Of a stretch of 64,000 bases of DNA, positions 42,789 to 53,046 are shown piece by piece (the stretch's first letter is position 1; every line of letters begins with the position of its first letter). The DNA comes from Helicobacter bilis (GTDB lineage Bacteria; Campylobacterota; Campylobacteria; Campylobacterales; Helicobacteraceae). Below the pieces are notes generated by a model, which did not search any database, was not told the DNA's origin, and saw only the letters and a list, made by a program, of their open reading frames with translations. The stretch spans positions 1,798,001 to 1,862,000 of the forward strand of contig NZ_CP019645.1 of the NCBI RefSeq assembly GCF_001999985.1, in the 5' to 3' direction. The position numbers and the translations under genes are program-made.

Positions 42789-44336
42789 TTATAACCTTAC
42801 ACGCAAAAAACTAAAAGGCGGTAATTTAAAAGGCAATGCAATGGGGTTTGTATTGCCACTATGTATAGAATCCACTTCTTTTCCATTTTGCAGTAAGATT
42901 CTATGTAATCGCAAATAATATCTACCATCAATGCAACAAATAATGCCATTTTCATTACTTTGTGCGGTAAGCTTTTCTATCTCATTAGAATCTAATGAGA
43001 TAGAATCTTGTGTATTTAAACTAGATTCTATACTATTTGGGCTTTTGGAATCTTGTATATGTGATAATTCATCTAACTCCATAGATTCTGCGTTATTTTG
43101 TTTTGCCACTGCATGAGAGTGTATCCCAAACTGCGTGTTTGGATAGTAATGCAATGGGGCAATAATCTCTAATAAATCGCCTTTTCTTATCGTATGCTTA
43201 CAAAGGCAGTAAAGCCCACTAGAATCAACCTCTGCACACACCTGATAGCTGCCCTCACTTATCGCACTAAAATGATTCTGTGTATCAAGCCGCACAAATG
43301 GGCGATGTATGATATATCCATCAGTAAAGCCCCTATTTTTTAGTGTATGTAGCTCGTATTGATAGAGAGTCGGACGAGAAACTTGCCTCTCATAATCCTG
43401 CAGGGCAAGGCGATATGTGCGCGCTGTGATACCCGCATAATATGTGCTTTTTGTGCGACCCTCAATCTTTAGGGCGTCAATCACGCCTGATTGCATAATA
43501 TGGTGCAGATGACTTGCTAGATTCAAATCTTTTGCATTAAATATATGTGTGCCAACACCCTCTTCTTCTTGCAAACGCAAAAAGACATTATTATCTGGAT
43601 TCTTTGCATAAAATTCATTTGGATTAAAGCGGATAAGCTCCCCACTTGTCTCATCACGCACAAAGTATTCATAATCAAAGCGGCAGTCATTCGCACAGCT
43701 CCCACGATTAGGCACTCTGCCATGCTGCAAGGCAGAAATCAAACAACGCCCAGAAAACGCAAAACACATGCTCCCATGCACGAAAATCTCAATCTCTAAG
43801 TCTGGCAGCACCTTTTTTATCTCTTCGCAATCACTAAGGCTTATCTCCCTTGCTGCGACAATCCGCTTCACGCCCATATCATAAAACACCCCTGCATCAA
43901 GCACATTTAATACATTTGCCTGTGTGGAAAGGTGTATGGGGATATTTGGGGCAATGCTTTTTGCAAGTTTCACAACACCGGGTGCTGCTACGATGAAAGC
44001 GTCTGGCTCTAAATCACGCATTTTTGCGATATGAGTTTTTAAAGATTCTATCTGTGAGTTAAATGGGAAGCCATTAATAGTAACATAGACTTTTTTGCCA
44101 AGATTGTGCGCATAGACTATGCCCTCTCTAAAGTCGTCATAAGTGAAATCTTTACTTGCACGATTACGTAGTGAAAAATGACTTACACCGCCATATACCG
44201 CATCTGCTCCATATTGCAATGCGATTTTTAACTTTGTGAGATTACCTGCTGGTGAGAGTAGCTGGACTTTATGTTTGGTGCTATTTGTATGTGTGAAACC
44301 TAGTGTTGTTTCTTTTATGACTTCATCTTTTTGCAT
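42789..44336 (-). CDS. U32 family peptidase / tRNA hydroxylation protein (TrhP-like)
   Basis: The 515-aa product has the U32 core: LLSPAGNLTKLKIALQYGADAVYGG, FTYDDFREGIVYAHNLGKKVYVTIN, PIHLSTQANVLN, and the four-Cys cluster region FVHGSMCFAFSGRCLIS...NRGSCANDCRF. DALKIEGRTKSTYYAGITARTYR completes it. These proteins are annotated as collagenase-like in H. pylori. Homologues such as TrhP/RlhA are RNA hydroxylation factors, which is the likelier role for a cytoplasmic protein with no export signal. Near the C-terminus an Asp/Ser/Glu-rich insert (about residues 420-475) contains a perfect DNA palindrome (42976-43004). Confidence 0.88.
   Translation of the reverse strand: MQKDEVIKETTLGFTHTNSTKHKVQLLSPAGNLTKLKIALQYGADAVYGGVSHFSLRNRASKDFTYDDFREGIVYAHNLGKKVYVTINGFPFNSQIESLKTHIAKMRDLEPDAFIVAAPGVVKLAKSIAPNIPIHLSTQANVLNVLDAGVFYDMGVKRIVAAREISLSDCEEIKKVLPDLEIEIFVHGSMCFAFSGRCLISALQHGRVPNRGSCANDCRFDYEYFVRDETSGELIRFNPNEFYAKNPDNNVFLRLQEEEGVGTHIFNAKDLNLASHLHHIMQSGVIDALKIEGRTKSTYYAGITARTYRLALQDYERQVSRPTLYQYELHTLKNRGFTDGYIIHRPFVRLDTQNHFSAISEGSYQVCAEVDSSGLYCLCKHTIRKGDLLEIIAPLHYYPNTQFGIHSHAVAKQNNAESMELDELSHIQDSKSPNSIESSLNTQDSISLDSNEIEKLTAQSNENGIICCIDGRYYLRLHRILLQNGKEVDSIHSGNTNPIALPFKLPPFSFLRVRL
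42976..43004. repeat. Perfect palindrome with AGATTCT core in U32 gene
   Basis: Two 14-nt arms, TCTATCTCATTAGA and TCTAATGAGATAGA, flank a single A. It is translated SISLDSNEIE in the insert. It appears to be built around the overrepresented AGAATCT word. Confidence 0.7.
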
Positions 44337-44537
44337 AGTTTTACCTTTTTTATTGAAACATTTTTTATCTGTGATATTTTATCTAAAACTAAATAATGTA
44401 TTGTATTGTGTGTGAAATGTGGAATATAATAAGTAGAGTTAGCTTGATTTGCAGAAAGTCGATAAGCAGTAAAAGTGTTAATAAGCCTTCATAAGATTAT
44501 TTTTACATGAATTAAATCTTCTCTATATCCTCCTCTC

Positions 44538-45059
44538 TTAAATTGTAAATTTTACCCCTGTTTCAAGCATAAGCAAATGTTTCTTAATATCAAGTCCTGC
44601 ACGATAACCGCCCATATTTCCATTACTATTTATAACGCGATGACAAGGGATAAGGAATAATATTGGATTCTTTTTACATGCACTACCAACAGCGCGCATA
44701 GCATTTGGCTTTCCAATCTCTTTGGCAATATCTTTGTAACTCCTTGTTTCACCATAGGGAATGCGTAAGAGTGCATTCCATACATCTTTTTGAAACACAC
44801 TTCCATTGAGAAATAATTGCAATGAAATATTACTTTTATGCTGCATATCAAGTGGAATCTTGCCTGATAGATAAAGTGTTAAAACCTTGATTGTTTGTTT
44901 GCTTATGGGATTTTCTTTTAAATTCTTATATGTTTCAATGCTATGTAGTGGCTTTGCGTCTTTAGCAAAAAGCTCTATATTCACAATCCTATCTTTATAT
45001 ATCATAATGCCTATATCGCCAATTAAGCTTTTATATAGTCCGCCATAGTGATTTAGCAT
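44538..45059 (-). CDS. ogt: Methylated-DNA--protein-cysteine methyltransferase
   Basis: Ogt transfers the methyl group from O6-methylguanine to its own cysteine, a suicidal repair of alkylated DNA. The active site PCHRVI is intact (ILFLIPCHRVINSNGNMGGY), with the helix-turn-helix region FQKDVWNALLRIPYGETRSYKDIAKEIGKPNAMRAVGSACKKNP and the C-terminal GGYRAGLDIKKHLLMLE. It is 173 aa, normal length, and divergent from murI with a 53-nt gap. Confidence 0.95.
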   Translation of the reverse strand: MLNHYGGLYKSLIGDIGIMIYKDRIVNIELFAKDAKPLHSIETYKNLKENPISKQTIKVLTLYLSGKIPLDMQHKSNISLQLFLNGSVFQKDVWNALLRIPYGETRSYKDIAKEIGKPNAMRAVGSACKKNPILFLIPCHRVINSNGNMGGYRAGLDIKKHLLMLETGVKFTI

Positions 45060-45112
45060 ACTCTGTCCTTTTACGCTACAATTACATTTTAGATTCTAAA
45101 TATAGGTAATAT

Positions 45113-45889
45113 ATGCAAACAATTAATAATATCGGCATTTTTGATAGTGGTGCGGGGGGGCTAACCGTGCTAAAAAGTCTCATTGAAGAAGTTGGCTTTA
45201 ATCACATTGTATATTATGGTGATACAGCACGAGTGCCTTATGGTAATAAGGATACAGAGACTATCCGCCGCTTTTCGCTGGAGGCTTTGGAGTTTTTTTC
45301 AAATTTTGGGCTTGATTTACTTGTGGTGGCGTGTAATACCGCTTCAGCCCATGCCCTGCATGCGATGCAGGAATGCTCTAAAATCCCCATTATAGGCGTT
45401 ATAGAATCTGGCATTGCCGCACTCACGCAGCAACACATAGCAAAGGATAAGCACATACTTGTAATAGCCACAGAAGCCACGATAAAATCAGATAATTACG
45501 CGAAAAGTCTGCGGAATCTAGGCTACACAAATATCACAAGCCTTGCGACAAATCTTTTTGTAAGCTTAGTTGAAGAGCATGTATTTAGCGGTGAAGTTGT
45601 AGATTCTGTATTAAGACATTATTTTCCACCGACCTTAAAACCTGATGTCGTTATACTAGGTTGCACACATTTTCCACTTTTATTGCTGCCCATGCAAAGA
45701 TATTTTGGCAGTGATGTGAAGTTTATCCACTCTGGTGAGGCGATCGCATGTTATGTAAGAGAGCATTTCAAAATAGAGAAAAACTCAAAAAATCTCATTG
45801 ACTTTTTTGCAAGTGATAATGTAGCCAAGCTAAAAAGCACTGCAAAACTATGGCTTAAAGAAGGCACATATATAATGAATGAGAGATAG
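45113..45889 (+). CDS. murI: Glutamate racemase
   Basis: MurI makes D-glutamate for peptidoglycan. NIGIFDSGAGGLTVLKSL at the N-terminus, the first catalytic cysteine in VVACNTASA and the second in VVILGCTHFPLLLLPM are all present. Also seen are YYGDTARVPYGNKD and IHSGEAIA. The length of 258 aa is typical. A G7 run in the SGAGGL codons is too short and too constrained to be a switch. The end overlaps the trmN6 start by 11 nt, so translation is coupled. Confidence 0.96.
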   Translation: MQTINNIGIFDSGAGGLTVLKSLIEEVGFNHIVYYGDTARVPYGNKDTETIRRFSLEALEFFSNFGLDLLVVACNTASAHALHAMQECSKIPIIGVIESGIAALTQQHIAKDKHILVIATEATIKSDNYAKSLRNLGYTNITSLATNLFVSLVEEHVFSGEVVDSVLRHYFPPTLKPDVVILGCTHFPLLLLPMQRYFGSDVKFIHSGEAIACYVREHFKIEKNSKNLIDFFASDNVAKLKSTAKLWLKEGTYIMNER

Positions 45890-46964
45890 TCAAGTAGCAA
45901 TGAAAAGGCGATTAAAAATCTATCAAATAGCAGAGGGCTATTGCTATAATAGCGATAGTTTGTTTTTATGGGATTTTATACTGCCACACATAAAATCTAG
46001 GGCAAAAGTGCTTGATCTTGGGAGTGGAAGCGGTATAATCGGGCTGCTTTGTGCGAAATCAAAAGCCATAACGCTGTATCAAATTGAGAAGCAAAGAGAA
46101 TATGCGTTTATGAATGCTAAAAACGCACAGATAAATCATATAGATTCTATCGTTATCCATGCTGATTGCAATATGCTTATCCAATCTAAAGATCTATTAA
46201 AAGAACTGCAAGACAATATGCTTTGCAATAAAAAGAAGTTAGAATCTATGCTAGTAGAAACTCAGTTTAAAGAAGTTTTATCACCAGAATCTTTATCTTT
46301 AGAAACACCGCTTTTATGTTCTAAGATTAAGGATTCTAAAGCTTGTCATGTTGAACGAAATAAAACATCAAATATGGAATCTAAAAGAGATTTTTCAACA
46401 ATAACTCAAAATAAGAATAATCTAAATCCCACTCAAAGTCAAGTAAGCCACCATAATGAAGACACAAAACATTCAGTATCACATGCAAATATCACTTCAC
46501 TGCCTTATTTTGATCTTATTATAAGTAATCCCCCCTTTTATCACACACAGACTTTGCAATCAAACAATCCCTTTAAAGCACAAGCCACACAAAGCCACTT
46601 TTTACCGCTTTCTACAATGTTAAAACTCGCAAAAAGAGTGTTAAAACCTCATGGCAAATTTATCTTTTGTTATGCTCCTGCTATGCTTCCAGAGGTTTTA
46701 GAATCTTTAAGGGCTTTTGGTTTTGGAGTTGAGTTTTTACGCTTTGTATATCCCCGCATGGAAAAGGATTCTAGCCTTGTATTAATTTGTGCGAAGTTTA
46801 ATAGTAAGGCTCAAACCCGCATTTTACCCCCATTAATCACACATAAAGGACTAGCCCAGCAAGATAATACAGATGAAGTGTTGTCTATTTACAAAGCCGC
46901 ACATACACAAAGCATTAAGGTTGCTTATGATGATATTGTATGGGAAAATTTATTGCGTTATTAG
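45879..46964 (+). CDS. tRNA1(Val) A37 N6-methyltransferase-like (TrmN6/YfiC) with a ~100-aa insert
   Basis: The product is a class I SAM methyltransferase of the YfiC/TrmN6 type: KIYQIAEGYCYNSDSLFLWDF, motif I VLDLGSGSGIIGLLCA, YQIEKQREYAFMNAKNA, and the catalytic NPPF in DLIISNPPFYHT. A Ser/Asn/His-rich insert (residues about 105-208) sits between strand 4 and NPPF and holds a palindromic element (residues about 156-180, CHVERNKTSNMESKRD). The length of 361 aa compares with about 240. The motifs on both sides are intact. An alternative start lies 21 nt in. The exact RNA target in Helicobacter is unproven. Confidence 0.85.
   Translation: MRDSQVAMKRRLKIYQIAEGYCYNSDSLFLWDFILPHIKSRAKVLDLGSGSGIIGLLCAKSKAITLYQIEKQREYAFMNAKNAQINHIDSIVIHADCNMLIQSKDLLKELQDNMLCNKKKLESMLVETQFKEVLSPESLSLETPLLCSKIKDSKACHVERNKTSNMESKRDFSTITQNKNNLNPTQSQVSHHNEDTKHSVSHANITSLPYFDLIISNPPFYHTQTLQSNNPFKAQATQSHFLPLSTMLKLAKRVLKPHGKFIFCYAPAMLPEVLESLRAFGFGVEFLRFVYPRMEKDSSLVLICAKFNSKAQTRILPPLITHKGLAQQDNTDEVLSIYKAAHTQSIKVAYDDIVWENLLRY
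46344..46416 (+). repeat. Palindromic element copy 4 (in trmN6-like gene)
   Basis: Begins TGTCATGTTGAACGAAATAA and ends ACTCAAAATAAGAA, so the right end is worn. It encodes CHVERNKTSNMESKRDF in the same phase as the other copies. Confidence 0.75.
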
Positions 46965-47030
46965 GTAAATAGAATTATTACATTGCAAGTATGTATGGTT
47001 TATGAAATTTAAGATCCTGTATCCATTCAT

Positions 47031-48413
47031 CTATTTGAGTAGCACAGAAAAAGGATCAAGGGGCATGAAAGTTTGAGTTTGTGTAGAATCTGTGCTTGTT
47101 TGAGTATTGTGATTTCTATACGCCCATTCAAATAATGTAGCCATAACAACTAGTCCATTATATGCTAAAAGGGGTGCTAAAAGAGTTTTTTCATGTGTAT
47201 TAAATGGCGATAAAACATAGTTTGCCACTTCTTTATCACCGCTTTTTTGATGTGAAGAAAAGAGTTTCATAATAGATTCATAGTCTTCTTTTTTTATGGA
47301 ATCTAAAATCTTTTCATTTTTATAAGTGTGAGTGAGAATTTCATCTGTGAAACTCTTTGAAAAAGATGAAGTATCTTTTTTAGATTCCATGTTAGATGTT
47401 TGGCTACACTCAACATAATAAGTATTGGAATCTGGATTTATACTATTTTGTGCCTTAAACTCTGCACACTGCTCATAAGAGATAGAATCTGTATTTTGTG
47501 TTGTGTTTTTTATAGATTCTATGTTGCGCATAAGGTCTAATGTCCTATCTATTTGAGAGTTTGGGCTAAATAACTCATACTTAACATGAGAATTTTTAGA
47601 ATCTAAATTTTTATCCATAAAAATTTTAGATTCCATAACTTTAAAAAGGCTTTTTGTTTTAAAGATTTTTGCCATACATAGCTTTTCTAAATAGGTTTCA
47701 TAAAAAAGTGTCCTAAAAGATTCTATACTTACTCGTGTATTATGCGCTACAAGAGAATCTAGCATGTCATGCAATATGATATTATTGCCAATCCCAAGCT
47801 TTACACGCAAATAATCTCTCTTCACATATTCATGGATTGATTTTAAACCATTGTGTCCGCCACTTCCGCCTTTATAACGAAAGCTAAGATTCCCAAAACG
47901 AGTATCTAAATCATCATAGATAACAATCATTTGGGCGATATTACATTTCTTTTCAATGCTTTGAAGTGCGATACCACTTCTATTCATAAATGTGGTTGGA
48001 GCGATACATAGAATCTCATATTCATTTGATAAACTTCCTAATTTCTCTCTAAAAATTTTTTGTAGTTCTAGGCTATCTAAGGGCTTTTTATGTGGATTTA
48101 GACATTTGAGTTGAGTTAAGAAAAATGGAAAATACTCTAAAGGCGATACAAAGTCTTTGAGGCTAATTTTTGCTTGAAAGCTTTGCATACTTTTTTGATT
48201 TTGCCATTGCATTATGCCCTTTTTTTTATCTACAAGACTTTCAAGATCGCCAAGTAAAGTTTTAGTATTTTGATAGTTCAAAGAGTTGTGTAGCATAGAG
48301 GGATTATTTAGTATTTGCGTGATGGCATACAAGCTTAAAAAGCCCATATTATGCCTTGTCATCGCATATTTTGTGCCGATATTGCCTAGACCTACGATAG
48401 CTATTGTTTGCAT
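47031..48413 (-). CDS. pth: Peptidyl-tRNA hydrolase with large inserts
   Basis: Pth recycles tRNA from stalled peptidyl-tRNA and is essential. The core is present: IAIVGLGNIGTKYAMTRHNMGF with the catalytic His, APTTFMNRSGIAL, IYDDLDTRFGNLSFRYKGGSGGHNGLKSI and RVKLGIG. The core is split by a first insert (about residues 35-115) and followed by a Ser/Asn/Lys-rich stretch of about 150 residues before a C-terminal part (EVANYVLSPFN) that belongs to the normal enzyme. Total about 460 aa against 185-195. A palindromic element lies in the long insert. The start at 48413 has AAAGGA; the frame from 48455 does not. This is the most strongly expanded housekeeping gene in the window. Confidence 0.9.
   Translation of the reverse strand: MQTIAIVGLGNIGTKYAMTRHNMGFLSLYAITQILNNPSMLHNSLNYQNTKTLLGDLESLVDKKKGIMQWQNQKSMQSFQAKISLKDFVSPLEYFPFFLTQLKCLNPHKKPLDSLELQKIFREKLGSLSNEYEILCIAPTTFMNRSGIALQSIEKKCNIAQMIVIYDDLDTRFGNLSFRYKGGSGGHNGLKSIHEYVKRDYLRVKLGIGNNIILHDMLDSLVAHNTRVSIESFRTLFYETYLEKLCMAKIFKTKSLFKVMESKIFMDKNLDSKNSHVKYELFSPNSQIDRTLDLMRNIESIKNTTQNTDSISYEQCAEFKAQNSINPDSNTYYVECSQTSNMESKKDTSSFSKSFTDEILTHTYKNEKILDSIKKEDYESIMKLFSSHQKSGDKEVANYVLSPFNTHEKTLLAPLLAYNGLVVMATLFEWAYRNHNTQTSTDSTQTQTFMPLDPFSVLLK
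47346..47422 (-). repeat. Palindromic element copy 5 (in pth)
   Basis: On the coding strand the copy reads from TTATGTTGAGTGTAGCC through ATGGAATCTAAAAAAGATAC to CTTTTTCAAAGAGTTTCACA. It encodes YVECSQTSNMESKKDTSSF; the ends are degraded but the frame is kept. Confidence 0.75.
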
Positions 48414-48560
48414 ATTTATCCTTTTGTTATTTTCCGAAGTAATTATAACAGACATTCAAAGTAGCTTTTATAAATAGATTCTAACACTTTCTTAAGTCAT
48501 ATCTATGAAAATATGTAATTTTAGAATATAATAGCAAGATTTTGAAATAAAGGGTATAAA

Positions 48561-49199
48561 ATGTTTAGCGGTATGGAATCTGATTTACACGCATTGTTTG
48601 TTGGGGCTATCGCTGTAACTGCAGTCTTAAATCCTTTTGGTAATCTCCCGCAATTTATCTCAATGACAGAGGGCGTGAAAAAGCCCATGCGGAAAAAGCT
48701 TTTTAGAAATATCGTTTTTACTGCTTTTTGCATTGTGCTTGTGTTTTTATTTACCGGGTCTTTTATTATGAAATATTTATTTCGTGTAAGCCTTGATGAT
48801 GTGCGTATTGCAGGGGGTTTGATCCTTATTGTTATGAGTTTAAAGAATCTACTTTTTTCTTCCACGATACAAGATTTTTCAAGCTATCAGAATCTAAAGT
48901 TTGATGAATTATTCCGCAAAAGCATTATCCCCATGGCATTCCCCATGCTTGTGGGTCCGGGCACACTTGCGACTATCATTGTTATCGCAGAAGATAAAAG
49001 CATGTTAGTTGCCATTGGGGCGATTATGTGTGCGTTCTTATTTATGTTTTCATTATTTCATTATGCAGCGACTATTGAAAAAATATTTGGCAAACTTATT
49101 TTATACATTTTTTCACGCATAGCCCTTGTGTTTATCATTGCTATGGGAGTGAAAATGATTATTTCTGGGCTTCGTGGAATAGGCGTTATTACGACTTGA
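48561..49199 (+). CDS. MarC-family integral membrane protein
   Basis: The 212-aa product has six hydrophobic helices and the MarC/UPF0056 landmarks AVTAVLNPFGNLPQFISMT near the N-terminus and IPMAFPMLVGPGTLATIIV in the middle. The role is uncertain; the old link to multiple antibiotic resistance has not held up. The gene stands between pth (divergent) and panB, with AAGG-like sequence upstream. Confidence 0.88.
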   Translation: MFSGMESDLHALFVGAIAVTAVLNPFGNLPQFISMTEGVKKPMRKKLFRNIVFTAFCIVLVFLFTGSFIMKYLFRVSLDDVRIAGGLILIVMSLKNLLFSSTIQDFSSYQNLKFDELFRKSIIPMAFPMLVGPGTLATIIVIAEDKSMLVAIGAIMCAFLFMFSLFHYAATIEKIFGKLILYIFSRIALVFIIAMGVKMIISGLRGIGVITT

Positions 49200-49255
49200 T
49201 TTTATGAAAGTTATGCTACAATAAAGCCCTAAAATTCATACAAGGTTAGACAAGA

Positions 49256-50050
49256 ATGCTAGACAAAAAAGTAACGCTAAATACACTTCGTGCAAAAAAA
49301 GGTAAAGAAAAAATTGTAGCAATCACGGCTTATGATGCACTTATGGCGAGAATCTTTGATGGTGAAGTCGATGTGATTTTAGTCGGTGATAGTCTTAAAA
49401 TGAGTTTTGGTGGTGAGAGTGAGACTTTGCGTGCAAGCCTTGATGAGATGATTTATCATACAAAGGCGGTGTGTGCTGGAGCAAAGCATTCTTTCATTCT
49501 TGGAGATATGCCTTTTGGGACTTATGCGACAAAGAAAATGGCATTAAAAAATGCGCTTAAATATTACAAGGAATGCAGTGTTGATGCACTGAAAATAGAA
49601 GTAGATTCTACTAAGCTTGATATTGTAAAAGCCCTTTGTAGTGAGGGGATCGCAGTTATGGCTCATATTGGCTTAAAGCCGCAATTTATGCGATTTGAGG
49701 GTGGGTTTAAAGTAAAAGGTAAAAATGAATTAGAAGAAAATGAATTGATAGAGAGCGCTATTGCTATGCAAGAAGCAGGTGTGTTTGGCATACTTTGTGA
49801 GGGGGTAAAAGCAAATGTCGCACAAAAGATTACACAAGCAGTGAAAGTGCCTACTATTGGCATTGGTGCGGGGGTGCATTGTGATGGGCAGATTCTTGTA
49901 TGGAGTGATGCTTTTGGCTTTTTTGATGCGTTTAAACCTAAATTTGTAAGGCAGTATTGCGATGGTAAAAGTATGCTAAAAGAAGCTGTGCGTAACTATG
50001 CTAATGATGTAAAAAATGTAGCTTTTCCTAGTGAGAGTGAGAGTTATTAG
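49256..50050 (+). CDS. panB: 3-methyl-2-oxobutanoate hydroxymethyltransferase
   Basis: PanB makes ketopantoate from alpha-ketoisovalerate using methylene-tetrahydrofolate, the first step to pantothenate and CoA. Family segments are KIVAITAYDALMARIFDGEVDVILVGDSLKMSFGG, FILGDMPFGTYATKKMALKNA, ALKIEVD, VMAHIGLKPQ, ECEGVKA-like ILCEGVKANVAQKIT, and PTIGIGAGVHCDGQILVWSDAFG. The 264 aa is normal. panC and panD are not in the window. Confidence 0.95.
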   Translation: MLDKKVTLNTLRAKKGKEKIVAITAYDALMARIFDGEVDVILVGDSLKMSFGGESETLRASLDEMIYHTKAVCAGAKHSFILGDMPFGTYATKKMALKNALKYYKECSVDALKIEVDSTKLDIVKALCSEGIAVMAHIGLKPQFMRFEGGFKVKGKNELEENELIESAIAMQEAGVFGILCEGVKANVAQKITQAVKVPTIGIGAGVHCDGQILVWSDAFGFFDAFKPKFVRQYCDGKSMLKEAVRNYANDVKNVAFPSESESY

Positions 50051-50193
50051 AATGTTGGGTATTTTATTATAACAAACAATTACCCTCATGCTACCTTTAA
50101 AATCTATTTCATTTGTGGCTGCAGGGCTTTAAAAAAATGGGGAGGGGGGGGAGTCAAAGTTTATAGCACCTAAACATATATGGAATCCAAGTC
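50051..50193. other. Convergent spacer with G4-A-G8 run
   Basis: GGGGAGGGGGGGG lies at 50139-50151 between the 3' ends of panB and infB. No hairpin terminator is apparent. Confidence 0.55.
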
Positions 50194-53046
50194 TCACAAC
50201 ACCCTTTGTTTTTCAATCTCTTTGTAGATTTCAAATTCATCTTGTGCCAAAATATCATTAAAGCCTTCAAGCATAATGCCGCATTCATAGCCTTTACTCA
50301 CCTCTTTTACATCATCTTTAAATCGTTTGAGACTTGCTATCTTGCCACTCCATAGCACTACACCATTGCGTAAAACTCTCACACTTAAATTCTTTTCAAC
50401 CTTGCCATCAAGCACCATACAACCTGCAATAGTCCCAAGCTTTGCTACCACAAAAGTCTCTCTTACACTCACATTACCCACAACTTCTTCTTCGATAATA
50501 GGCGACATAAGCCCACTGAGTAAGGCTTTCATATCATCGATTAAATCATAAATAATCGCATAGCTTTTAATGGTAATACCTAAATCTTTTGCAAGGTTTT
50601 TAATCTCATTTGTTGGGCGGACATTAAAGCCTAGCACGACACAATTGCTACTTGCATTTGCTAAGTCTAGATCGCTTTGTGTGATTCCACCGATACCAAA
50701 GCTGATGACATTGATTTCTACTTCTTGATTATTTAATCCCTCTAAACTCGCCTTAATGGCTTCAAGGCTTCCCTGCGTATCAGCACGCAAGATAACAGGC
50801 ACACTTTTAATCTGTCCTTTTGCCACCATTGAGCTTAACTCATCAAAGGTTACTTTTGTGCTTTTGCTGAGTTGTTTTTGCCTTAAATATGCACTTCTTT
50901 TGTTTGCCATCTCTCTTGCGATAGAATCATTTTCTACCACTTGCAGCAAAGCCCCTGCACTTGGCACTTCTGATAATCCAGTGATTTGTGCTACACCGCT
51001 TGGCTCTAGTCTAGTAATGCTTTTGCCTGTGTCATCTTTTAGCGTCCTTACCTTACCATAAGCAGTATCTGCTACAATGCTTTGCCCGATTTCTAGCACA
51101 CCCTGCTGCACGATAATAGTCGCCACAGACCCTTTACCTACCTGCTGACTACCCTCTAGCACGATAGCTTTTGCCTTAGCTTTTTTACTTGCCTTCAATT
51201 CTAGAATCTCTGCTTGTATAAGGATTGTTTCCAAAAGCACATCTACGCCTTCACCCGTTTTTGCACTGATAGGGATAAACTCATATTCACCGCCCCAGTC
51301 CATAGGTGTAAAGCCAAGCTCTGCACACTCCGCTTTTAGTTTATCAGGATTTGCACCTTCTTTATCCATTTTATTCATAGCGATAATGATTTGCACATTC
51401 GCAGATTTTGCGTGATTTAGGGCTTCAATACTTTGTTGTTTTACCCCATCATCTGCGGCTATCACAATGATAGCTATGTCTGTAACTTGTGCGCCACGAC
51501 TTCTCATTTGTGCGAATGCTTCATGTCCGGGCGTATCAATAAAGCTTATCCATTTATCATTTTTCTGCACCATATATGCACCAATATGCTGGGTGATTCC
51601 CCCTGCTTCGCTACTTGCAATGCGTGAGTTTCTAATATAATCTAATAGTGAAGTTTTACCATGATCTACATGTCCCATAATCGTAACAACAGGCGGTCTA
51701 TGCTCTAAATCAGATTCTATAATCTCTTCTTCTTCGACTAAAGGCACATTTGCTTGAATGCTTACATCAATATTGTATTCACTCGCTAGAATCTCGATTG
51801 TATCTTTATCAAGGAAGTCATTTTTTAGCATTTTCACACCAAGCAAAAAGAGTTTGCCAAGCACATTCCCTAACTCTAAATTTGCCTTTTCAGCAAACTC
51901 ATATACGCGTATCTCTTCTGGCAATACAAGTGAAGTTATGGCTTCAGTTTGTTCTTTACCCTTATTATTACGCATTTTTTTACCCTTGCCTTTTGAAGGT
52001 CTAGCAATTGAGCCTTCTCTTATCCATGGGCTATAGCGATTGACTTTAATCTTATCGTTTAGCTCATTTTTCTTCACCCTTTCTTCTTCAAAACTCTCTT
52101 TTGGGCTATTATCTTCGTATAAATCAATAAGCATGATTTCATCTTGCTCATCATCATAGCCAAACCCACCCATATCGCGTTCCATGCTGATGATATGTGA
52201 AGAGTGCTTTTGCTGCGGTTTATTTGTGTTTTTGTCCTTTTTCTTTTTTACCTTTTCTTTGCGTTCAACATTCTTTAAGGTATCAAGTATTTGTGTAGCA
52301 CTACGCAAACTAGAATTTGAATCATCTTTCTTTTTGCTTGTAGTTTGGACTTCGTCATTTTTACTGATTACACGGATTGCACTTATTCGTGGTTTTTTTA
52401 ACTGACTTGGATCTATCCCTTGTGGGAGTTCAGAATCTCTTTTTGCCTCTGTGCTTGGTGTAGATTCTATAGGCTTTATTGGTGCTTCTTGCTTTGTTTC
52501 TTTTAAAGTTGTTTCTGTATGTATGGTTTCTTGAGCTGTTGTTTCGATGATAGCTGTGCTGGATTGCTCTTTTTTTATCGTATTTTCTGTTTGTGCTTTA
52601 GCTACTACTTTTTGTGGCTCTTCATCACCTCTTCTTACAATCTGGATAGATTTTTTAGGTTTAATATCACTTGTTTGCACCGCCTTTGGTGTAGCTTGTG
52701 TTTCATCTTTGTTTAATATTTCTTGCGTATCTTTTTTGGTTGATTTTTGCTTTTTTGTGGTTTTTTGTGCTGTAATGTCGGTTTCTGTTTCAGTTTGTGC
52801 GTCATCATTTTTATCTGTTTTTTTAGCCTTAGAATCTTTTTTAGCCTTTGTTTTTTCAGTCGCTGGCACAAAACCATCAGGCAAACTTCCTGTTGTAATG
52901 TAGTTATAAAGCATTTCTGCTTCTTCTGTCGTAATGGTGCTTGATACATTCCGCACTTTAAAACCTAGCTCTTTAGCTTTATCGAGTATATCTTTTGGAT
53001 TTTTTGCAGCTTCATCTGCGATTTCTTTAATACTTACTTTTGACAT
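50194..53046 (-). CDS. infB: Translation initiation factor IF-2
   Basis: IF-2 places initiator tRNA on the 30S subunit. The N-terminal IF2N-like domain ([30 protein letters not shown]) is followed by a long Lys/Glu/Thr-rich linker to about residue 370. The GTPase domain has G1 [33 protein letters not shown] and NKMDKE, and the C-terminal beta-barrel domains follow. The 950 aa is typical of Helicobacter. The start overlaps the ylxR end by 13 nt. In H. pylori rbfA and rimP follow infB; here the next gene is panB on the other strand. Confidence 0.97.
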   Translation of the reverse strand: MSKVSIKEIADEAAKNPKDILDKAKELGFKVRNVSSTITTEEAEMLYNYITTGSLPDGFVPATEKTKAKKDSKAKKTDKNDDAQTETETDITAQKTTKKQKSTKKDTQEILNKDETQATPKAVQTSDIKPKKSIQIVRRGDEEPQKVVAKAQTENTIKKEQSSTAIIETTAQETIHTETTLKETKQEAPIKPIESTPSTEAKRDSELPQGIDPSQLKKPRISAIRVISKNDEVQTTSKKKDDSNSSLRSATQILDTLKNVERKEKVKKKKDKNTNKPQQKHSSHIISMERDMGGFGYDDEQDEIMLIDLYEDNSPKESFEEERVKKNELNDKIKVNRYSPWIREGSIARPSKGKGKKMRNNKGKEQTEAITSLVLPEEIRVYEFAEKANLELGNVLGKLFLLGVKMLKNDFLDKDTIEILASEYNIDVSIQANVPLVEEEEIIESDLEHRPPVVTIMGHVDHGKTSLLDYIRNSRIASSEAGGITQHIGAYMVQKNDKWISFIDTPGHEAFAQMRSRGAQVTDIAIIVIAADDGVKQQSIEALNHAKSANVQIIIAMNKMDKEGANPDKLKAECAELGFTPMDWGGEYEFIPISAKTGEGVDVLLETILIQAEILELKASKKAKAKAIVLEGSQQVGKGSVATIIVQQGVLEIGQSIVADTAYGKVRTLKDDTGKSITRLEPSGVAQITGLSEVPSAGALLQVVENDSIAREMANKRSAYLRQKQLSKSTKVTFDELSSMVAKGQIKSVPVILRADTQGSLEAIKASLEGLNNQEVEINVISFGIGGITQSDLDLANASSNCVVLGFNVRPTNEIKNLAKDLGITIKSYAIIYDLIDDMKALLSGLMSPIIEEEVVGNVSVRETFVVAKLGTIAGCMVLDGKVEKNLSVRVLRNGVVLWSGKIASLKRFKDDVKEVSKGYECGIMLEGFNDILAQDEFEIYKEIEKQRVL

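Noticed and set aside
45154-45160. G7 run at the start of murI as a switch
   Set aside because: Essential gene, conserved Gly codons and only seven G; unlikely to be a contingency tract.
52513-52949. Cys/Phe-rich ORFs opposite the infB linker
   Set aside because: Antisense of the Lys/Thr/Gln-rich linker produces such frames; no independent evidence.
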